A stretch of DNA of 64,000 nucleotides from assembly GCA_016214895.1 (NCBI GenBank), contig JACRMR010000023.1, positions 1 through 64,000 of the forward strand, in the 5' to 3' direction. The notes under the pieces were generated by a model that worked only from the letters and a program-made list of their open reading frames with translations, did not search any database and had not been told where the DNA came from. Positions 27,213-36,828 of the stretch are shown here, piece by piece. Every line of letters begins with the position of its first letter. The first letter of the stretch is position 1. The DNA is from a candidate division KSB1 bacterium (GTDB lineage Bacteria > Electryoneota > RPQS01). A program made the translations under genes and the position numbers.

Positions 27213-30200
27213 TTCATCAGAATCATTTTGCGCGTGAGCACACCGAGCGGAGTGGAGAGGCGGTAGAAGTAAATGCCGCTGCCGACAGCGGTACCGTACT
27301 CGCTGCGGCCATTCCACGTCAGGCGGTGAATTCCGGCCTCGGCGACGTTGTCGGAGAGCAAGGCGACCGAGCGACCGAGCACATCAAAGATCTCCAGCCG
27401 GATCGGACTGCTCCGCGGCAGGCTGAACTGAATGGTCGTCTCGGGATTGAATGGATTCGGGAAGTTTTGCGCCAACTCGATTTCTTGTGGCAGCGCGGTG
27501 TGCTCCGGATCGGCGGCAACAATTACCGGCGGCGTCGTCGTCAGCAGAATCTGCCGTCCGGCATCGAGCGCAGCCGCCGACTGCGCATACTGCCCGCTAC
27601 TGAAGTAGGTGGCGCCGTCGTCCTGCGCGAGGTTCTCGAAGCCCACAGTGGCTCCGCTGTTGCTAAGGGCGCGCGTCGAGACTTCGTTGTAGAGAAACAC
27701 CCACTGCGCATTTCCCGATTGCGTCGGGTAGGTCGCGGGATTCAGCAGTTGCAACTGGAAGGTACTCCGATAAGTTCCCGTTTGCCAATCGTGAACTTGA
27801 TACCACTCGACGACGAAGCGATCGGTGGCTGTGTCGTAGTAATACGCCAGTTGGCCGGTCTCACCGAAGCGGTAGAACAAGTCATCCCACAACACGGCGA
27901 TCATCGACGAGATGTTGTCGCCCGGATTGGGGAACGGCGTATTCGCGTAATTCGTGGCGGAAGTCGGTCCCGGACGAACCCAGCCGTCGGTCGAAACAGA
28001 CAGCGTGTCTTGGGCCACCCCGTCGTAAGTGAAGCTGAACGGAACGCGCACTCTGAACGTTTGATCGCTCTGGGCGGCTTCGAGCAACGTGCCCGGTCCT
28101 CCCGCCGCCGGTGCGATTTCGAGCCACTGGAAGTTCGGAGCAGCCGAGTACTCGACGTCCGTGTTATCATAGAGCCAATAGAACCCGTCCGCATCGGAGA
28201 GCGGATCATGGGGGCCGATCTGCCCGATGGTCAACTGAATCGGCAGTGACACTTGGTAGAGGTAAGATCCCATCTGAATCGTCGCGGACAGGTTCAGCGC
28301 CACCGGATGTCCGGACGGTGTGCCGCCACTGGCCTGCAAGCGGAACGAATTCTCGGGGAAGTCATAGTCGGTGCCCGCGGCAATCTGCGGCGCATCGACC
28401 GGCGCGGAGACGATCGTGGTGTATTCATCGGCGGTCACCAGCGAGTATTGGCCGCCGAGCAGCGTGGCGTTTCCGCTGTTCGCCAGCGTGACTTGCAGGT
28501 CGATCAACTCGCCGCGCTCCCAGATGCCGTTCTCGCCGTCTTGGATCACGGTTTGGGTAAGCGAAATCGAGGGCACGTGCAGATCGAGATAGACATTGGA
28601 GGTTGTCGGCTCTCCGTTCTGCGACGTCCAATGCAGCACAAATTCGAGCTGCTGTACCCCGGAGATTGTCGGGGCTACGGAGAAGCTGTAAGGCGACGCG
28701 CCGACGGCAGTACCGCCCGCGGGAATGTTGCCAAAGGTGGCGCTGTTGACCGTGATCCCCACGCCACCGGTCGTCGTCGTGAGCGTGGCCGCCGCGCTGT
28801 TGGCGATCTCCGTGCCGATATTCCGTGCCGTTTCGCTCCAGGCGATCGTTTCGCCCGGATTAACCAAGCCATCGCCGTTGCCGTTGTCGGTCAAGGCGAG
28901 TTCGCCGTGGGCAAGAAACGGTCCGACCGGACCGACATCAAGTACTCGGTGGAACGCGAGCACATTGTCACCCGTGATGGTCACGCCGATGGAGTCCAAG
29001 CCGGTAGTTACCACGGGAATCGTAATTAACGACTGACCGGGCTGCATCCAGCGCGTCACAAACTGACCGGCCTGATACCAGACCGTGACATTCAGGCTTT
29101 CCGCTTCCACCTCGGCCATATTACCGACGGTCAATTCAAGATTGAAGTTCCCGCTCGGGACGGCCGGCGGCAGACTCACGTCAAGGCGCAGCGGAGTGTC
29201 GGTGAAGACCTGCAACGACGGGTCACTCAGTACGAGGTACTGCCGCAGCATCGTCTCGGTGACTTCGCGCACATCGCCGTCAGTTTCGAGGAACAGGTCG
29301 AAGATGCCCCACGCTTGCATCTTTCCGCTCGCGAGCGCAGCCCCCAGCGTGGGAATGTGCCAATCGAGGAACGCGCGGTAGAGCGAGGAATCGAGGCAGT
29401 CATTGTACACGGTATGCGTGTTCCAGCAGGGGCCGATGAAGCCGGCGGCACCTTTTGGTTGGGAAACCGTGCCGACCAACATCCAGTCTTCGCCGAAGCC
29501 GAATCCATCAGGTCCGTCGAACTTGCCAACGCCGCAACCGATCCCGGTCACGATGCACGGCTTGCGGACGTTGTTGAGTTGGTTGATGCTGTTTAGATAG
29601 AATCCGATTCCCGCCCAGCCGATGTCCCAGCCCGTGCCGCGATAATTGACGAAGGTCACGCCCTGGGTGACTGAGTTAATCAACGGCGTCGGTCCCTGGT
29701 TGTCTCCCCAGAGCGAATCCACGTTGGGGAAGCCGTGATCCCACAGCATGGTCTTCACGCGACGCTTGGTCAGTCGCTGCGAAGGATACTGCTCATCGGC
29801 GGCGACGGCGGCGCGCTCGAAGCGCAAGGAGTCCGTCACAAAGGTATCACGTTCGTGCAGGATTGTGCGCGCGACTACGTTCTGGACCTCCGTGGGCGTG
29901 TTGACAATCCACCGGCCGATAAACAGATCGGGGAAGACATCCGAACCCTGCACACAGGAGAAATAGGCCTCGTTGGTGTACGGGTCGCCGGGGTTGTACG
30001 ATTGCTGGCTGAACCGTGTAAGCGGGTCGTCGGTATGCAGAGGGCTGATGGGCAGCTGTGTCTCGTCACCGCAGAGCAACACATAGTCGATGCGGGGCGA
30101 CGATGCATTCAGCTCCTGCACGATGCGGTCATGCACCTGCGTGGCGCTGGGATTGCCGCCAATGGAGTTCTTGGGCAGCGCCGTCACCTTGATTCCGCGC

Positions 30201-30931
30201 TCTTCCTTCCAGCGAATCCAGGACGACAGATTCGTGCTATAGCTGTCGGGATAGATCAGAAGGATATGGGACGGTTCGCTCGTGTAGAAACTCGGGATCG
30301 ACTCCCAGTTGGTCAAGACCGACTGATAGACCTTTTGCCACGTGCGCGAGAAGGCGGTGCGCGGCGTGGTGACGGGATTCTGACCGGTTTGGTCATCGAT
30401 TTCGATGGAAACCGTGGCCTCGGTCACGACGGCGCAGGTCGAACTGGAATTCGCGTACTGAATTGGGCGGAAGGTAACGGGTACGACGCGCACACCGCCC
30501 AAGATTCCGACATCTCCGACCATGACGGCGGCCGGATTGGGATTGTTCTCCGGGATATTGATCGTCGGATTGACGTTGAACGTGGTCGTCTGCCAATCCT
30601 CGATCACGGCGGCCGGGTTCCCCGTGGAGGGCAGGGCAAGGAAGATCGTGAAGCGCGGCACGAGCGTTCCGGAGGCGTTCATCTCGTCCCACGTCCCGGG
30701 AACCGGGTTGTTGAAGTTGATCGCGGATCCGGTCGGCAGGTTTTCCATCACCAGATGGAGCCGCACGCGGTCAGCGCTGAACTCGGTCACCGTGATGGTC
30801 GGAGAGAAGCCGGCCCCCTCGTACACACCGAAGGGGAGCACGTCGGGGACGGCCGTCACAGGAGTTGCTGCAAACAAGCCGAGGCCGGCCAACAGGCAGA
30901 ACAGGTACAGTTCCGTCCGGGTCTTATTCAT
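27209..30931 (-). CDS. C25 (gingipain-like) surface/secreted protein with T9SS-type C-terminal domain
   Basis: A 1240-residue exported protein with a signal peptide of about 27 residues (LFCLLAGLGLFAATPVTA). A propeptide-like region is followed at ~225-580 by a C25 catalytic-domain homologue, including ILLIYPDSY, YVLLCGDETQLP and DLFIGRW. The nucleophile region is kept as GIGCGVGKF (Cys466). The canonical GHG His is replaced by Thr432 in NYRGTGW, so classical gingipain activity is doubtful. Beta-sandwich modules follow. The last ~85 residues form a Por/T9SS-type sorting domain (QNFPNPFNPETTIQFSLP; IFDVLGR; SGIYFYRL), implying outer-membrane secretion. Its TAG stop lies in a REP element. Confidence 0.88.
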   Translation of the reverse strand: MNKTRTELYLFCLLAGLGLFAATPVTAVPDVLPFGVYEGAGFSPTITVTEFSADRVRLHLVMENLPTGSAINFNNPVPGTWDEMNASGTLVPRFTIFLALPSTGNPAAVIEDWQTTTFNVNPTINIPENNPNPAAVMVGDVGILGGVRVVPVTFRPIQYANSSSTCAVVTEATVSIEIDDQTGQNPVTTPRTAFSRTWQKVYQSVLTNWESIPSFYTSEPSHILLIYPDSYSTNLSSWIRWKEERGIKVTALPKNSIGGNPSATQVHDRIVQELNASSPRIDYVLLCGDETQLPISPLHTDDPLTRFSQQSYNPGDPYTNEAYFSCVQGSDVFPDLFIGRWIVNTPTEVQNVVARTILHERDTFVTDSLRFERAAVAADEQYPSQRLTKRRVKTMLWDHGFPNVDSLWGDNQGPTPLINSVTQGVTFVNYRGTGWDIGWAGIGFYLNSINQLNNVRKPCIVTGIGCGVGKFDGPDGFGFGEDWMLVGTVSQPKGAAGFIGPCWNTHTVYNDCLDSSLYRAFLDWHIPTLGAALASGKMQAWGIFDLFLETDGDVREVTETMLRQYLVLSDPSLQVFTDTPLRLDVSLPPAVPSGNFNLELTVGNMAEVEAESLNVTVWYQAGQFVTRWMQPGQSLITIPVVTTGLDSIGVTITGDNVLAFHRVLDVGPVGPFLAHGELALTDNGNGDGLVNPGETIAWSETARNIGTEIANSAAATLTTTTGGVGITVNSATFGNIPAGGTAVGASPYSFSVAPTISGVQQLEFVLHWTSQNGEPTTSNVYLDLHVPSISLTQTVIQDGENGIWERGELIDLQVTLANSGNATLLGGQYSLVTADEYTTIVSAPVDAPQIAAGTDYDFPENSFRLQASGGTPSGHPVALNLSATIQMGSYLYQVSLPIQLTIGQIGPHDPLSDADGFYWLYDNTDVEYSAAPNFQWLEIAPAAGGPGTLLEAAQSDQTFRVRVPFSFTYDGVAQDTLSVSTDGWVRPGPTSATNYANTPFPNPGDNISSMIAVLWDDLFYRFGETGQLAYYYDTATDRFVVEWYQVHDWQTGTYRSTFQLQLLNPATYPTQSGNAQWVFLYNEVSTRALSNSGATVGFENLAQDDGATYFSSGQYAQSAAALDAGRQILLTTTPPVIVAADPEHTALPQEIELAQNFPNPFNPETTIQFSLPRSSPIRLEIFDVLGRSVALLSDNVAEAGIHRLTWNGRSEYGTAVGSGIYFYRLSTPLGVLTRKMILMK

Positions 30932-31393
30932 GGTCCTCTCCGCTGAAGACAGATCGTTTACGTGCGCCAGTCATCGGAATCGCGGATGGTTTGACTTTCC
31001 GGTTCCGTTCTACTATTTTACTACCGACCCACGCAGGAAGTCCCCGTTGGGGTTTTCGTATTCAAGGGTTTGTTAAGACAGGAGTTATGCAAATAGCGAG
31101 GTGGCCGAAACGCGGCCGCAACCTTTTGAGATCATAAAATATATGGGATTTCAGCGAGGAGTCAAGGACGCGGGGTGCCAACTCGAAAATGGAGCAGGTA
31201 CTCGTAGTGCACATTCTTCACTCTTCGTGCACAGGGAACAGGGTACTCGGGGTTTAAGTCGCGACAGATTTGGCCGATAATTCGATATAGAGGACTGTCC
31301 CGGGTGACCGGGTCTGCAATGCAAAACTTGGCTTCGAGCTCTCCGCGCCGCGCACGTGCCGTGGACAGCCATATGGGAAAGAAAGGACTGGCG
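30932..31393. other. Divergent spacer between two secreted-protein genes
   Basis: This holds the divergent promoters of the C25 gene and the Cys-rich secreted protein. I cannot assign -35/-10 boxes securely; an A+T-rich stretch ATCATAAAATATATGG at 31132-31147 is the best candidate. A CCCCAACGGGG mini-hairpin lies near 31042-31052. No gene is supported. Confidence 0.5.
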
Positions 31394-32806
31394 ATGAACG
31401 CAAGACGTTGGAATCTACTCACGGTGGCGGCACTGCTTCTAACCGCGTGGGGTTGGGCGAACGCGGCCCCGGACCATTCGATCAGCGCGCTGGCTCCGGG
31501 CTGCACGGTCGAGCAGCTGGAACAGGAGTGGAACCTGATTCAAGCCGCGAAGCAGGCGGATCAAGAGATTACCGAGGAGATGTACGCGCCTTACTACGCG
31601 TTGTTCGGACGCCTGTATCCCGAGCGCGGGCTGGAAGGCTCCGGTCGCGGTGAGGGCGACAACCTCGATCAGGGCTACGATCGCTGCCCGGGCTTGGTCA
31701 TTAACCAGACGTTTCCCATGACCTGGGTGGACTACGGCCAGACCTATAACTATGGTAATGATTGCCGTCGGCCTAATTGCCGCGACGGCAAGGACATTGT
31801 CTATCAGTTTAACGTCACGCAGCGCGACTCGATCATCATCAGTACCTGCGGGTCAACGTTTGACACGTGGCTGTGTGTGTACCAAGATGTATGCTGCAGC
31901 TCGACGCCGCTCTTTTCGAATGATGACAACTGGGACATCTGCGGCGCACACACGATGCTGTCGGGCGTCGCCGCCTGTTTTGACCCGGGCACGTATTACA
32001 TCGTATTGGATGGTTACGGTCGTTCGGCTTATGGCCACTATGCCCTGTCGATCAACGGCCTGGGGAACGCCTGCATTCCGCCGATACAGCCGGTGGATTG
32101 TCCGCCGGAATGGCCGCGCCACTTCGAGGATGGGATCGACGATGAGCCCTGCGGCGAGGGGAACATGTTTCTCGAGTGCCCGGCGGGCCTGTGCGGTGCG
32201 GTGGACGGCCTCGGCGACATCGATGTGTTCGATTTCAGCATTGACCAGTGCAGTGTGGTGACCTTGACCGTGTACGGCAACGATACTCCCGGCCACCACG
32301 GCTTCACCGAGGGGCTTGACCCGTACGTGATCCTGTACAACAGCGTATGCGAGGACGCGTTGTACACGAATTTCGATTACAACGACGCGGATCACACGGG
32401 CGATGTGCTGAGCGATGATGCGCGCATCGTGACGCTCTGCCTGCGCTATGGCGAGTACCACGTGGAAGTCGGGGGCCAGAATGAGACGGACGGGCCGTAC
32501 GAATTCTGGTTTGACTGCGTTCCCTGCGGGAATCCCGAGCCGCTCGACATTACCTACCACTACGAGGTTCCGGGCTGTGCGGTGCAGTTGACCTGGCCGA
32601 GCAGCGGCTCGAACTTCATCTACTACGTCTGGCGCTACGAGGATGTGGACGGTTCGGGCTTCTGGCAGCAGATCGCCACCACGCCAAACCTGTTTTATTG
32701 CGATACGTACGAGAGTGAATGGACCGTAATCTACGCGGTGTTCGACAATCCGTGCGGTGAACCATCGGGCGGGCCGCAGCTCCGCGGGAACACGCAGGGC
32801 CGTTGA
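31394..32806 (+). CDS. Secreted Cys-rich protein with PPC/CUB-like domains
   Basis: A 470-residue exported protein with a signal peptide of about 25 residues (MNARRWNLLTVAALLLTAWGWANA). Two beta-rich domains (~100-230 and ~245-385) carry paired cysteines and PPC-like features, for example KDIVYQFNVTQRDSIIIST, TWLCVYQDVCC and GTYYIVLDGYG. A final FN3-like segment (VQLTWPSSGSNFIYYVWRYE) closes the chain. Many cysteines suggest disulphides outside the cytoplasm. The ATG at 31394 has AAGGA six bases upstream and gives a clean signal peptide, unlike the longer upstream reading. There is no sorting tail. Function is unknown. Confidence 0.8.
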   Translation: MNARRWNLLTVAALLLTAWGWANAAPDHSISALAPGCTVEQLEQEWNLIQAAKQADQEITEEMYAPYYALFGRLYPERGLEGSGRGEGDNLDQGYDRCPGLVINQTFPMTWVDYGQTYNYGNDCRRPNCRDGKDIVYQFNVTQRDSIIISTCGSTFDTWLCVYQDVCCSSTPLFSNDDNWDICGAHTMLSGVAACFDPGTYYIVLDGYGRSAYGHYALSINGLGNACIPPIQPVDCPPEWPRHFEDGIDDEPCGEGNMFLECPAGLCGAVDGLGDIDVFDFSIDQCSVVTLTVYGNDTPGHHGFTEGLDPYVILYNSVCEDALYTNFDYNDADHTGDVLSDDARIVTLCLRYGEYHVEVGGQNETDGPYEFWFDCVPCGNPEPLDITYHYEVPGCAVQLTWPSSGSNFIYYVWRYEDVDGSGFWQQIATTPNLFYCDTYESEWTVIYAVFDNPCGEPSGGPQLRGNTQGR

Positions 32807-32827
32807 CGCGCAAGTGCGCTTCAGCCG

Positions 32828-32853
32828 AGGGGCGGGTACCAACCCGCCCCTTT
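32828..32853 (+). terminator. Terminator between convergent genes
   Basis: AGGGGCGGGT (32828-32837) pairs perfectly with ACCCGCCCCT (32842-32851) around an ACCA loop, with only a short T-run. The sequence resembles the GGGGCGGGT-type REP, so a repeat may have been co-opted. Confidence 0.7.
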
Positions 32854-32877
32854 GCGTATTCCGAAGTCACCGAGCTG

Positions 32878-33345
32878 CTAAAGCGTGAGCTTCAGTACGC
32901 CCAGGATGGCCAGCAGCCAGCCCGCGCCGACGGTGATTCGCGCGCGCGCGAAGTTGCGCGGAGCGGCGGCGAGCAGTTCGCGGAGTGCCTGATCGTTCTC
33001 TCCCGCCGCCAAGATTGCCGCGCGGAATTTTCGCGTCTTGTTCAATGCCGACAGGGCATCACCGAGGAGCAGGATGCCGAGTAGCTGTTTGAAGGCGAGC
33101 CAGAACGTATTGCCGAAATCGAACCACCGATAGCCTCCGGTCATCGTCATGAACGCTCCGGTCAGCACCACGATGCCGAGGATCGCCGCGGTGATGAAGC
33201 GCATCCGGATCGCCGTCAATACCAGCGCCGCCCGGGCGCGACCCGCGGTTGCCTGTTTGAATTGCGCGCCGATTGCCCGCAGGGGAACGATCGCGCCGAT
33301 CAGACAAGCCATGCCGAGCACGTGAATCAAGAGCGCGAATTTCAT
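32878..33345 (-). CDS. Small four-helix membrane protein
   Basis: A 155-residue protein with four predicted membrane segments (ALLIHVLGMACLIGAIVPL; ITAAILGIVVLTGAFMTM; FWLAFKQLLGILLLG; VGAGWLLAILGVLKLTL) and an Asn-Lys-Thr-Arg-Lys basic cytoplasmic loop. It resembles small DUF2269/CopD-like membrane proteins, but no function can be assigned. The ATG overlaps the upstream methyltransferase stop as ATGA, so it is the last gene of the glycan operon. Confidence 0.75.
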   Translation of the reverse strand: MKFALLIHVLGMACLIGAIVPLRAIGAQFKQATAGRARAALVLTAIRMRFITAAILGIVVLTGAFMTMTGGYRWFDFGNTFWLAFKQLLGILLLGDALSALNKTRKFRAAILAAGENDQALRELLAAAPRNFARARITVGAGWLLAILGVLKLTL

Positions 33346-34022
33346 GGGCCGACTCGCTCCAGTGTGCACATGATCCGATAGTAGGGCGGAAAGTTCAGCC
33401 GGTGCACCATCTGCTTCACGAACTCCGGGTGGCGATCATAGCTGTTCTTGACGCGGCGCGCGACGCTCTTCAGATTCCCGAAGAACACACAGCCGATGTG
33501 CAGCATGCCGTTTTCCTGTCCTTGAATTCGCACCTTGAAGTGCTGCAAATTCCCGGGCAAGTATTGCGTCGGATCGGGCAATGGATTCTGGAAGTGTTCA
33601 TCGAGCCACCACGGTCGTCGCACACCGAGCGGCCGCAAGAGATCATATTGCCAGCTCAACAGGGTGTCCGCGATTCTACCGATCTTGCCGGCCGGATGCG
33701 TAATGATGATTTGCCGGCGGGCCACGCGGCACATCTCCTGTACGACCGGGGCGCGCCAGGCTTCCGGGAGGTGTTCCAGCACTTCGATGCACAGCACGAT
33801 ATCGAAACTGCGATCGCGAAACGGCAGGGCCATGCCGCTGGCGCGGACGGCCTTCTGCTGCGGAATCGGCGGCTCCGGATACCACGGATCCACTCCGACA
33901 AACGGATGCGGGAGGCAGGCGCCAAGCCCCTGCGGTCCGGCCCCGACTTCGAGGATCGTGCCCGCGGGATGCGGCCCCAGAATGCGCTCGACCTCGCCAT
34001 AGCGGATCAGCTTGTCAAGCAT
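33342..34022 (-). CDS. SAM-dependent methyltransferase (class I)
   Basis: A 226-residue Rossmann methyltransferase. Motif I is ILEVGAGPQGLG near residue 23, the acidic motif is VGVDPWY, and VLCIEVLEHLPEAWR and RVARRQIIITHP supply the post-motif elements. Its place among a GT2 gene, a second methyltransferase and a flippase suggests modification of a surface glycan. The start overlaps the GT2 gene by 8 bp. The acceptor is unknown. Confidence 0.87.
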   Translation of the reverse strand: MLDKLIRYGEVERILGPHPAGTILEVGAGPQGLGACLPHPFVGVDPWYPEPPIPQQKAVRASGMALPFRDRSFDIVLCIEVLEHLPEAWRAPVVQEMCRVARRQIIITHPAGKIGRIADTLLSWQYDLLRPLGVRRPWWLDEHFQNPLPDPTQYLPGNLQHFKVRIQGQENGMLHIGCVFFGNLKSVARRVKNSYDRHPEFVKQMVHRLNFPPYYRIMCTLERVGP

Positions 34023-34728
34023 GCTTCTTGCCCGTTCCGCCGACCAAGTCGCGCAACTTGCGCAGCACGTCGCCCAGCGTGGAACTCATTTTCAGATGCT
34101 GGCGCGCGGTGCCCGGATGTTTGAGATGGAAGAAGATGTGATCCCAGTTGTACGACGACCGAGGCGCCGGGTCCTTGTGGTGAATAGCCTTGACCCGACC
34201 GTCATAGAGTACGCAGTAGCCGAGGCGCCGCAACCGGATCGCGAAGTCCTCCCCTTCGTAACCCTTCGAGCGATCAAAGGATTCATCGAACATCAGCAGA
34301 TCCTTGCGAATCAGCATCAGGTTCTCCGTGACACCGTGCACGACTTCCACACTCTCGAACTGCCCGGAATCGGGCCGATCAAAATCCCGCGGCATGGAGT
34401 TCTCCAGCGTTCCGCAGGAAAAGATTCTCCCATCGTACATCACCACTTTGCATCCGACCAGCCCGACGTCGGGCCGGCTATTGGCCGTCTCGAGCAGCAG
34501 CTCCAGCCAATTATCCTGTGTCACCGTACAATCCGCGTCGATGCTCGCGACCCACTCGCTCCGGCTGACCACTAATCCCTGATTTCGATTGGCGGCGATG
34601 GGCCGTTTTCCGACGACGGCAATCGCATTATACGGCTGACTCGTGTGCCGGAAAATAGAGTCCAGGCACTTCCGCAGAAACTCGTCAGGCTCGTAACAAA
34701 TCGTGTAGATGTCAATCGGGTCGTGCAT
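34015..34728 (-). CDS. Glycosyltransferase family 2
   Basis: A 237-residue GT-A fold enzyme beginning IDIYTICYEPDEFLRKCLDSI. The metal-binding motif appears as ASIDADCTVT near residue 70 and the acceptor/catalytic region as GYEGEDFAIRLRRLGYCVLY near residue 170. No membrane helix is apparent, so it probably works at the inner face of the membrane on lipid-linked glycan. It lies between two methyltransferase genes. Confidence 0.88.
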   Translation of the reverse strand: MHDPIDIYTICYEPDEFLRKCLDSIFRHTSQPYNAIAVVGKRPIAANRNQGLVVSRSEWVASIDADCTVTQDNWLELLLETANSRPDVGLVGCKVVMYDGRIFSCGTLENSMPRDFDRPDSGQFESVEVVHGVTENLMLIRKDLLMFDESFDRSKGYEGEDFAIRLRRLGYCVLYDGRVKAIHHKDPAPRSSYNWDHIFFHLKHPGTARQHLKMSSTLGDVLRKLRDLVGGTGKKHA

Positions 34729-34779
34729 GGCGTCGGTCGGTGCAGCGGGCGGAGGTTGAGTGGAATCGGTCGCGTACGC

Positions 34780-35535
34780 TTATTTCTGCGCGACGAACAG
34801 CATCATTTCCGCTTGTTCATCATCCTTGCCGAACGACCAGATCTGTTCCTGCTTCCAGTCGGCGCTGCTGCGTCCGGTCATGACCTTTTCGGCGGCATGC
34901 ACCCACTTGCGGGGAAAGCGCGGGCCGGCAAGTCCGACGGCGCGTTTTGCCCGCAGGTACCACACCAGCCATGATTTTTGATAGAATCCGGTGATCAATG
35001 GATGCGCCGAGCCCTGGCCGTAGAACTCGATGGCTCCGAACCCTGCCGCCTTCAGCTGATCGACCATTTCTTGTCGCGTGAATTCGTGAAAGTGGTAGGG
35101 ATTCTTGCCCGCTTCGCTGTAGGTCTTGATGTTCGGCGTGCTGATGATGAGCCGGCCGCCGGGCTTGATCACCCGGAACATTTCGGTAAAGGCCCGCGGA
35201 TCGAGTTCGATATGCTCAATCACTTCGAAACAAACCACCGAGTCGAACCGGGCGTCCGGCAGCGGGAGCTTTCGGATATCTCCCTGCACGAACTCGCCGG
35301 AGTATTTCTGTCGCGCCCGTTCGACGATTTCGGAGTCGATGTCCATCCCGGTGGTCTGGAAGCCCGCCTCGCGCAGCAGACTGGTTCCGTAACCTTCGCC
35401 GCAGCCGAGGTCAAGTACGTCGCGTCCGCGAACCTGCGAGCTACCGATGGCCCATTCATAGCGGGCCATGTGATGCGAGATCATCAGTTCATCACTGGCG
35501 TGTTCGCCTTCGGGCATCACTCGTTCCTGAATCAT
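34780..35535 (-). CDS. SAM-dependent methyltransferase (class I)
   Basis: A 251-residue methyltransferase with motif I VLDLGCGEGYGTSLL near residue 40, TTGMDIDSEIVERA, DSVVCFEVIEHIE and the GGRLIISTPN motif. It is of the Methyltransf_11/23 type typical of glycan and lipid clusters. The ATG at 35535 follows GGAG with a six-base gap; the upstream in-frame extension is unconserved. It lies 28 bp after the flippase gene. Confidence 0.88.
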   Translation of the reverse strand: MIQERVMPEGEHASDELMISHHMARYEWAIGSSQVRGRDVLDLGCGEGYGTSLLREAGFQTTGMDIDSEIVERARQKYSGEFVQGDIRKLPLPDARFDSVVCFEVIEHIELDPRAFTEMFRVIKPGGRLIISTPNIKTYSEAGKNPYHFHEFTRQEMVDQLKAAGFGAIEFYGQGSAHPLITGFYQKSWLVWYLRAKRAVGLAGPRFPRKWVHAAEKVMTGRSSADWKQEQIWSFGKDDEQAEMMLFVAQK

Positions 35536-35563
35536 TCGTCGCTCCAGAGGGTTGGTTCGCGCA

Positions 35564-36799
35564 TCAGCGCGCTTCGAGCACCGGCTGCTCGTTGGTGTAA
35601 AAAGAGGTCTTGATCCGCCAATACATGAACCCGGCGAGATAGGCAAAGGTCAGCAGCAGCACCGCGACCATGCCTTGAATGCCCCACAGCGGGATGAGCG
35701 TCAGATTCAGCGCGAGATTGATCAGGATTCCCGAGACGAGCGGGAGCGCGATCGCCGGCGCGCGTCCAGCCGCAACCATCGCGTTCGCAACGACGCTGTA
35801 AATCGGTTCGAGGAAGGTGATCACCAGCAAGGCGCGAAAAAACGGAATCGCCGCCAGATATTTCGCACCCAACAACCAGGGGAAGATCGAGTCGGCCGTG
35901 AGATAGATCACGATGTTTACCGGCAGCAGGGCGACCAGCAAACCGCCCAATGACTGTCGCAGCCGGCGTTTCAGGAGGCGGAATTGCCCGGCCGCGGCCA
36001 GCCGCGCGGCGACCGGGAAGGCGACAAAGTTGATCGCCTGCGAGAATAGCGTGTAGAATTTCAGCAGGGTCCGCGCGGCGAGGTACGGCGCGAGCTGTGC
36101 CGGGCTGAAAAATACTCCGCCGATCAGCGCGTCGCCTTGCTGGAGCGCCATATCGCTGACGGTCAGCAGGCCGTACCAGCGGGCATTGCGATAGACCTCA
36201 CGGAACTTGCCGCTCAACCGCGGTTTCAGCAAAGTCGGATAGAAGCAGATGCCGACGATCAGCGCCAGCAGTGCGGCGACGACGTTCGCCGTGAGCGCCA
36301 TCTCCGCCGAGTCCAACTTGTCGCGGGTGGCCAGCAGCATGAACACCGAGAGCGAGCCGATGAAGTACCCGGCCTCGATGAGGAATGCGACGACGACCCG
36401 GCTCTGTGCCTGCGCCAGCCCGAATGCGATATCGCGCGGCACGAGGACCACGAGCATTACGGCCGCGATCGCCGCCATCGAGTGTCCGACATTCAGGAAC
36501 GGCAGGAGGATCAGACCCGTCAGGCCCCCGGCCGCCGCGGTCGCGAGGCCGAACCAGAAGACGGGTCCCAAGACGTCTTCCTGTCGGCCCAGCGCCGAAC
36601 TTCCGACCAGCGACGCCGACCACAGTCCGCGCGACAGCCCCGCGACGAGATTCACGAAGGCGATGGTGATCGAGTAGCGACCGAAATCTTCGAGCGGCAC
36701 CACGCGCAGCACGAACAGGATGAACCCCGCGCCATAGATCGCCGGCAGCGCCTTGACCGCGAGCGATCCGACCACACGGACGGCGAGGTCACGATTCAC
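35564..36799 (-). CDS. Oligosaccharide flippase (Wzx/MOP superfamily)
   Basis: A 411-residue polytopic membrane protein with about twelve hydrophobic segments and MOP-superfamily features (GLSRGLWSASLVGSSALGR; ALIGGVFFSPAQLAPYLAAR). Such proteins flip undecaprenyl-linked repeat units to the periplasm. Neighbouring GT2 and methyltransferase genes and the O-antigen ligase-like gene 2 kb away support a surface-polysaccharide role. The start is GTG, 29 bp after sppA. Confidence 0.88.
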   Translation of the reverse strand: MNRDLAVRVVGSLAVKALPAIYGAGFILFVLRVVPLEDFGRYSITIAFVNLVAGLSRGLWSASLVGSSALGRQEDVLGPVFWFGLATAAAGGLTGLILLPFLNVGHSMAAIAAVMLVVLVPRDIAFGLAQAQSRVVVAFLIEAGYFIGSLSVFMLLATRDKLDSAEMALTANVVAALLALIVGICFYPTLLKPRLSGKFREVYRNARWYGLLTVSDMALQQGDALIGGVFFSPAQLAPYLAARTLLKFYTLFSQAINFVAFPVAARLAAAGQFRLLKRRLRQSLGGLLVALLPVNIVIYLTADSIFPWLLGAKYLAAIPFFRALLVITFLEPIYSVVANAMVAAGRAPAIALPLVSGILINLALNLTLIPLWGIQGMVAVLLLTFAYLAGFMYWRIKTSFYTNEQPVLEAR

Positions 36800-36828
36800 G
36801 GTTGAAGGGTGCGATCCGGCGGCATTGC

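Noticed and set aside
28253-30946. Plus-strand frames opposite the C25 gene
   Set aside because: They are shadows of the C25 coding strand, which has a signal peptide, C25 motifs and a T9SS-type tail.
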